Assembly: GCA_015521275.1 (NCBI GenBank)
Contig: WAOJ01000038.1
Span: 1 to 9,345, forward strand
DNA length: 9,345 bases
Direction of reading: 5' to 3'
Origin: Desulfurococcales archaeon
GTDB lineage: Archaea; Thermoproteota; Thermoprotei_A; Sulfolobales; Ignicoccaceae
Shown piece by piece: positions 5,851 through 9,345 of this stretch. A model generated the notes under the pieces. It was not told the DNA's origin. It saw only the letters and a list, made by a program, of their open reading frames with translations, and ran no database searches. Each line of letters begins with the position of its first letter. The first letter of the stretch is position 1. Made by a program: the position numbers and the translations under genes.

Positions 5851-7248
5851 TTGGCAGTAGTGAGAGGCAAGGAATATGAGTCTGTCAGCGAGATCAGAGG
5901 ACAGTTGCTAGTAGTTGAAGGCGTTAGCGACGCAGGTTACGGAGAACTGGTTGACGTGGAACTTCCGACTGGAGAGAAGAGGAGGGGCATAGTGCTTGAG
6001 ACTGGTAAGGGCTTGGCAGTGGTACAAGTGTTCGAGGGAACCACTGGAATTTCTCCAGCCGGAACCAAGGTACGCTTCACCGGAAGGATACTGGAGATGG
6101 GTGTCTCCGAGGATATGCTCGGAAGGATCATGAACGCCTTGGGTGAGCCCATAGACGGAGGCGCCCCCATCAAGGCCGTTGAGAAGAGGAACGTGTGGGG
6201 CGAGCCCATAAACCCCTATGCAAGGGAGTATCCGGACGAATTCATCGAGACCGGAATAAGCGCCATAGACGGGATGAACTCCTTGGTGAGGGGTCAAAAG
6301 CTGCCCATATTCTCCGGCTCCGGCTTGCCCCACAACAAGCTCGCTGCTCAAATAGCTAGACAAGCGACCGTTAGGGGAGAGGAAGAGTCCTTCGCCGTGG
6401 TCTTTGCCGCTGTGGGCATCCAGTACGATGAGCTACTCTTCTTCAAGAAAGCCTTCGAGGAGAGCGGTGCTATAAGCAGAACCGCCATGTTCGTGAGCTT
6501 GGCCAACGAGCCGGCAATGATGAAGATAGTGACCCCAAGGGCAGCATTAACCCTAGCCGAGTACTTGGCCTTTAAGAAGGACATGCACGTACTGGTTATA
6601 ATAACAGACATGACCAACTACTGTGAAGCCCTAAGAGAGATCTCTGCAAGCAGAGAGGAAGTGCCCAGCAGGCAAGGCTATCCGGGATACATGTACACGG
6701 ACCTAGCCACCATATATGAGAGGGCTGGAAGGGTTAAGGGAAGCAAGGGAAGCATAACCCAAATGCCCATACTAACCATGCCCAACGACGACATAACCCA
6801 CCCCATACCAGACCTAACTGGCTACATTACCGAGGGCCAGATAGTGCTTTCGAGAGACCTCCACAACAAGGGCATTTATCCTCCGATCAACGTACTCATG
6901 AGCCTCTCGAGGCTCATGAGGGACGGAATAGGTAAGGGCAAGACTAGGGAAGACCACCCCGACGTGGCCAACCAGCTCTACGCAGCTTATGCAAGGGCAG
7001 TGGAGCTGAGGGGCCTAGCCGCGATAGTCGGTGAAGAGAGCCTAAGCGAAGTAGATAGGAAGTACCTAAGGTTTGGAGAGGCTTTCGAGCAGAAGTTCCT
7101 CAAACAAGACTACTACGAGAGGAGGAGCATAGAGCAGACACTAGACCTAGCCTGGGAAATATTAGCCATACTGCCGGAGGAGGAACTTACTAAGATAAGG
7201 CCAGAGTACATAAAGAAGTATCACCCGAAGTATAGGGCCAAGAAGTGA
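5851..7248 (+). CDS. atpB: A-type ATP synthase subunit B
   Basis: This is the non-catalytic nucleotide-binding subunit of the A1 headpiece, three copies alternating with the catalytic A subunits. From TTG 5851 it is 465 residues, normal for the family. The frame is open from GTG 5800, overlapping the GH130 stop, but those 17 codons are not conserved in character. Marks are [14 protein letters not shown] at the N-terminus, [15 protein letters not shown], then [21 protein letters not shown], where B subunits lack the true P-loop lysine motif. [47 protein letters not shown] and [16 protein letters not shown] follow. It is followed closely by atpD, the 52-residue gene and atpK. The usual upstream neighbour atpA is missing, and its place is taken by the GH130 gene, so the catalytic subunit must be encoded elsewhere. 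Confidence 0.96.
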   Translation: MAVVRGKEYESVSEIRGQLLVVEGVSDAGYGELVDVELPTGEKRRGIVLETGKGLAVVQVFEGTTGISPAGTKVRFTGRILEMGVSEDMLGRIMNALGEPIDGGAPIKAVEKRNVWGEPINPYAREYPDEFIETGISAIDGMNSLVRGQKLPIFSGSGLPHNKLAAQIARQATVRGEEESFAVVFAAVGIQYDELLFFKKAFEESGAISRTAMFVSLANEPAMMKIVTPRAALTLAEYLAFKKDMHVLVIITDMTNYCEALREISASREEVPSRQGYPGYMYTDLATIYERAGRVKGSKGSITQMPILTMPNDDITHPIPDLTGYITEGQIVLSRDLHNKGIYPPINVLMSLSRLMRDGIGKGKTREDHPDVANQLYAAYARAVELRGLAAIVGEESLSEVDRKYLRFGEAFEQKFLKQDYYERRSIEQTLDLAWEILAILPEEELTKIRPEYIKKYHPKYRAKK

Positions 7249-7259
7249 GGTGAAATTCC

Positions 7260-7904
7260 TTGAGCTTCCCCGGTGCCAAGAAGGTTTTACCCACTAAGAT
7301 AAACCTGATAAGGCTGAAGCAGAGGCTCAAAGTAGTAAAGAGGATACAAAAGCTCCTCGAGGACAAGAGGGACATACTCCTAATATACTTGAGAAAGGCT
7401 ATAGCTGATTACCAAAAGTATTATGACGAGTACTCCCAGCACCTCCAAAAGGCCTACGAGTACTTGATCCTGGCCGAAGTACAGAGCGGAGAGGGCAACA
7501 TAAAGGAAGAAGTAGGGTACATACCAGAAACAGTTAAGGCAAAGATGTTTACCCGCTCCGCCTTCGGAGTGAAGATACCCGTCATAGAGTTCGTTAAAGA
7601 AAGCATTCAGAAAGCCAGCATATCTCCCATAAGGACTTCGCCATATCTAGATGCAGCTCAGAAGGAGATGGAACTTGCAATGAATGCTCTAACTAAAGCG
7701 ATAAATGCGGAAATGAGCATGTATAGGATAATGAATGAGCTGAGGAAGACTCAGAGACTAATAAACGCGATCAAGTACTCCATAATACCAGAGATAGAAG
7801 AAAGTATCAAGTTCATCAAGAGGACTTTGGATGACCAACAGAGGGAGGAGTTCGTCCGTTTGAAGCTAATAAGGAAGAAGCTACAGCAGAGAAGGGTGGC
7901 GTAA
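7260..7904 (+). CDS. atpD: A-type ATP synthase subunit D (central stalk)
   Basis: This is the rotor shaft subunit, counterpart of bacterial gamma, which turns inside the A3B3 head. It has 214 residues, typical for the family. The N-terminus LPTKINLIRLKQRLKVVKRIQKLLEDKRDILL is the D signature, and most of the chain is amphipathic helix forming a long coiled coil. The middle segment (about 75-130, with FGVKIPVIEF) is the globular tip. The C-terminal half ends in RLINAIKYSIIPEIEESIKFIKRTLDDQQREEFVRLKLIRKKL. It starts at TTG, with GGTGA overlapping the atpB stop six nt upstream, so it is in the same transcript and probably coupled. The next small gene starts one nt after the TAA. Confidence 0.96.
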   Translation: MSFPGAKKVLPTKINLIRLKQRLKVVKRIQKLLEDKRDILLIYLRKAIADYQKYYDEYSQHLQKAYEYLILAEVQSGEGNIKEEVGYIPETVKAKMFTRSAFGVKIPVIEFVKESIQKASISPIRTSPYLDAAQKEMELAMNALTKAINAEMSMYRIMNELRKTQRLINAIKYSIIPEIEESIKFIKRTLDDQQREEFVRLKLIRKKLQQRRVA

Positions 7905-7905
7905 G

Positions 7906-8064
7906 GTGCAGTTACCGAAGAAGGAGGAGCTGGTAAATGAGCTTAAGGCAGTGATCAATGGCGCCTACGAGAGAAGTGTAAAGGAGGTCGCTGAAGAGGC
8001 CGAAAAGCTGAAGAATAAGCACGTGGAGAAGATCAAAGAAATAGTCTCCACTATTTCTCTCTAA
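7906..8064 (+). CDS. 52-residue helical protein, probable epsilon-like ATP synthase subunit
   Basis: A GTG-to-TAA frame begins one nt after the atpD stop, with GTAAGG upstream. The protein is strongly charged and helical, with repeats such as KKEELVNELKAV and VKEVAEEAEKLKNKH, ending in hydrophobic IVSTISL. The charge pattern looks like a coiled coil, as in peripheral-stalk E/H subunits, although it is much shorter than either. In Sulfolobus the atp operon carries a small epsilon gene of about 7 kDa between gamma (=D) and the proteolipid, and this gene has the same size class and place. I infer it is the equivalent subunit. Sequence identity to it cannot be checked here. It is followed by a 58-nt gap with its own TATA-like element before atpK. 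Confidence 0.7.
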   Translation: MQLPKKEELVNELKAVINGAYERSVKEVAEEAEKLKNKHVEKIKEIVSTISL

Positions 8065-8077
8065 GGCTTAGAAGTGC

Positions 8078-8084
8078 TTTTTAG
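8078..8084 (+). promoter_or_regulatory. Possible TATA box for atpK
   Basis: TTTTTAG lies about 42 nt before GTG 8123 and 57 nt before ATG 8138, giving a predicted transcript start near 8105. A separate promoter would allow the proteolipid to be made in excess, as the ring needs many copies. The T-run could instead end the upstream transcript. Confidence 0.35.
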
Positions 8085-8122
8085 TGGAGGGGCCTTCCTC
8101 TATGGTCGGAGGGTGAGGATAC

Positions 8123-8461
8123 GTGAAGGGCGAAATAATGCCAAAGAAAGCTGCTAAGAGTGTCTTGCTATCCATACTCTTCATAACCGCCGTCAGCGCC
8201 ATAACCTTAGCTGCCGAACAAGCTACCTCTCCGTCCGCGAGCCCGATAGCCATAGGCTTGAAGGCGGTGGGCGCGGGTCTCTCCTTGCTAGGAGGAACCG
8301 TGGGTGCCGGCTACGCCCTAGGTGCTACTGGCGCTGCCGGTATAGCAGTAATCAGCGAGAAGCCCGAGGAGTTCGGTAGGGTCTTGCTGTTCATCGGTAT
8401 AGCAGAGACCCCAGCAATATACGGGATAGCCATAGCAATAGTAATACTGTTCGCGATCTAA
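8123..8461 (+). CDS. atpK: A-type ATP synthase proteolipid subunit c (K), with signal-like N-terminus
   Basis: This is the membrane rotor-ring subunit of the AO sector. It has 112 residues from GTG 8123 or 107 from ATG 8138; GAGG lies four nt before the GTG and AAGGG seven nt before the ATG, so the start is open. After a basic patch (KKAAK) comes a hydrophobic segment (SVLLSILFITAVSAITLA) that looks like a signal peptide, probably cleaved near AEQ, as in other crenarchaeal c subunits. Two ring helices follow, about 42-74 with the glycine-rich GAGLSLLGGTVGAGYALG and 86-112. The ion-carrying glutamate is E95 in GIAETPAIYG. T96 and Y100 resemble a Na+-type site, but the helix-1 glutamine of such sites is A62 here, which favours protons. 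A T-run follows the stop. Confidence 0.93.
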   Translation: MKGEIMPKKAAKSVLLSILFITAVSAITLAAEQATSPSASPIAIGLKAVGAGLSLLGGTVGAGYALGATGAAGIAVISEKPEEFGRVLLFIGIAETPAIYGIAIAIVILFAI

Positions 8462-8465
8462 GGCG

Positions 8466-8471
8466 TTTTTT
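8466..8471 (+). terminator. T-rich terminator after atpK
   Basis: TTTTTT starts five nt after the atpK stop codon. It probably ends the atp transcript before the separate hemL promoter. Confidence 0.45.
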
Positions 8472-8473
8472 GG

Positions 8474-8494
8474 AAAAGTTTTACGGGATCCCGT
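8474..8494 (+). promoter_or_regulatory. hemL promoter region with a 12-bp palindrome
   Basis: AAAAGTTTTA (8474-8483) is a TATA-like element about 40 nt before the hemL start. It abuts ACGGGATCCCGT (8483-8494), a perfect palindrome that would lie between the box and the predicted transcript start near 8505. That is where a repressor site would be expected. The function is inferred from position. Confidence 0.4.
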
Positions 8495-8518
8495 GGCTCC
8501 TCCTTCGGTGCGAGAAGG

Positions 8519-9345
8519 TTGTCGCGCTCCCTCGAACTCTTTGAGAAAGCTAAGAAGCTCTTCCCGGGTGGCGTAAACAGCCCTATAAGGGCTGCCGTCA
8601 AGCCCTACCCCTTCTACGTAAAGGAAGCCCAAGGTGCCATCTTAAGGGACGTAGACGGAAACGAATATATAGACTACGTGTTGGGTTATGGACCTCTAAT
8701 ACTGGGCCACAAGCACCCAGAAGTTCTGAAGGCTGTTGAGCAACAGCTCGAAAGGGGATGGCTTTATGGAACTCCCCACGAACTGGAGATCCAGTTGGCC
8801 GAGAAGGTAGTTTCCCACCTACCCTCCGTAGACATGGTAAGGTTCGTTAACTCGGGAACTGAAGCCACAATGACCGCCATAAGGCTAGCGAGGGGCTATA
8901 CTAAGAGAAACAAGATAATAAAGTTCGACGGCTGTTACCATGGAGCACACGACAGCGTCTTGGTCAAGGCCGGAAGCGCAGTCTCTCACTACGGCTTACC
9001 AGGCTCGGCGGGAGTGCCGGAAGCGCTGAGCAAGTTGACCTTGGTCGTTCCTTTCAACGATGCCTCGACTGTAGAGAAGGTAGCCAAAGAGAACCAAGAG
9101 GATCTGGCTGCGATCATCGTTGAACCTGTAATGGGCAACGCCGGGGTAATATTACCAGAAAAGGATTTCTTGAAGGTCCTAAGGCAAATAGCCGACGAGA
9201 CTGGGGCACTACTCATATTTGATGAAGTGATAACGGGCTATAGGTTAGGCTTGTCCGGTGCTCAAGGCTACTTCGGCGTGATGCCGGACTTGACCACCTT
9301 AGGTAAGATAGTTGGTGGTGGATTCCCGGTAGGCGTAGTCGGAGG
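8519..9345 (+). CDS. hemL: Glutamate-1-semialdehyde 2,1-aminomutase, N-terminal 275 codons (truncated by window)
   Basis: This PLP enzyme converts glutamate-1-semialdehyde to 5-aminolevulinate in the C5 route to heme, siroheme and other tetrapyrroles. About 275 of the usual 425-430 residues are visible. Marks are [12 protein letters not shown] (15-26), [29 protein letters not shown] (SGTEA at 112-116), the YHG at 140-142, IIVEPVMGN, the cofactor-binding [10 protein letters not shown] with D235, and GKIVGGGFP with the PLP lysine K263. This combination separates it from general class III aminotransferases. It starts at TTG 8519; no in-frame start lies upstream and the ribosome site is weak (GAGAAGG next to the start). 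The upstream T-run and promoter suggest a transcript separate from the atp genes. Confidence 0.95.
   Translation, partial: MSRSLELFEKAKKLFPGGVNSPIRAAVKPYPFYVKEAQGAILRDVDGNEYIDYVLGYGPLILGHKHPEVLKAVEQQLERGWLYGTPHELEIQLAEKVVSHLPSVDMVRFVNSGTEATMTAIRLARGYTKRNKIIKFDGCYHGAHDSVLVKAGSAVSHYGLPGSAGVPEALSKLTLVVPFNDASTVEKVAKENQEDLAAIIVEPVMGNAGVILPEKDFLKVLRQIADETGALLIFDEVITGYRLGLSGAQGYFGVMPDLTTLGKIVGGGFPVGVVG

Noticed and set aside
5908..6363. Minus-strand open frame of 151 codons opposite atpB
   Set aside because: It lies fully inside the conserved N-terminal half of AtpB and shows no domain or start signal.
8102..8116. Four-codon upstream frame (ATG GTC GGA GGG TGA) before atpK
   Set aside because: Too short, and the GGAGGGTGAGG it contains is better explained as the ribosome site of atpK.
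8578..8594. Perfect hairpin CAGCCCT-ATA-AGGGCTG
   Set aside because: It lies within the conserved GGVNSPIRA codons of hemL, so it is explained by coding constraint.

Overview
This window looks like hyperthermophilic crenarchaeal DNA. The eS6 ribosomal protein is the long crenarchaeal form. The ATP synthase subunits B, D and K are archaeal A-type, and K carries an N-terminal signal-like segment. Genes are packed tightly with many GTG/TTG starts, AGG/AGA/ATA codons are common, and TATA-like boxes lie 25-35 nt upstream of starts. Desulfurococcales is my best guess, possibly an Ignicoccus relative. The genus is inference from gene content, not something the sequence proves.

Layout, left to right. 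The plus strand opens with the C-terminal end of hypF (hydrogenase maturation carbamoyltransferase). It meets, tail to tail with a 23-bp overlap, a minus-strand run read from right to left. That run is an MNT nucleotidyltransferase, a HEPN protein, a fused class I fumarase and a small ferredoxin-like protein. The first two form a toxin-antitoxin type pair. Next, on the plus strand, come the eS6 gene and a probable 26-residue membrane peptide. A second HEPN/MNT pair follows on the minus strand, with the cistrons in the opposite order (HEPN first). A compact divergent promoter with a perfect 8-bp inverted repeat separates this pair from a plus-strand GH130-type mannoside phosphorylase gene. The GH130 gene leads directly into atpB, atpD, a 52-residue charged helical protein that fits the small epsilon-like subunit, and atpK (proteolipid c). 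The window ends inside hemL (glutamate-1-semialdehyde aminotransferase).

How the genes work together. HypF serves [NiFe]-hydrogenase assembly. The ferredoxin-like protein carries two Fe-S motifs, one with a missing cysteine. Fumarase interconverts fumarate and malate in an autotrophic or TCA-type cycle. The atp genes supply the rotor-stalk and stator parts of the A1AO ATP synthase, but atpA and the other subunits are not here. HemL starts tetrapyrrole synthesis. The two HEPN/MNT modules are accessory genes set among housekeeping genes on both sides of eS6. No tRNA, rRNA, CRISPR array or insertion sequence was seen, and no gene-free stretch exceeds 200 nt.
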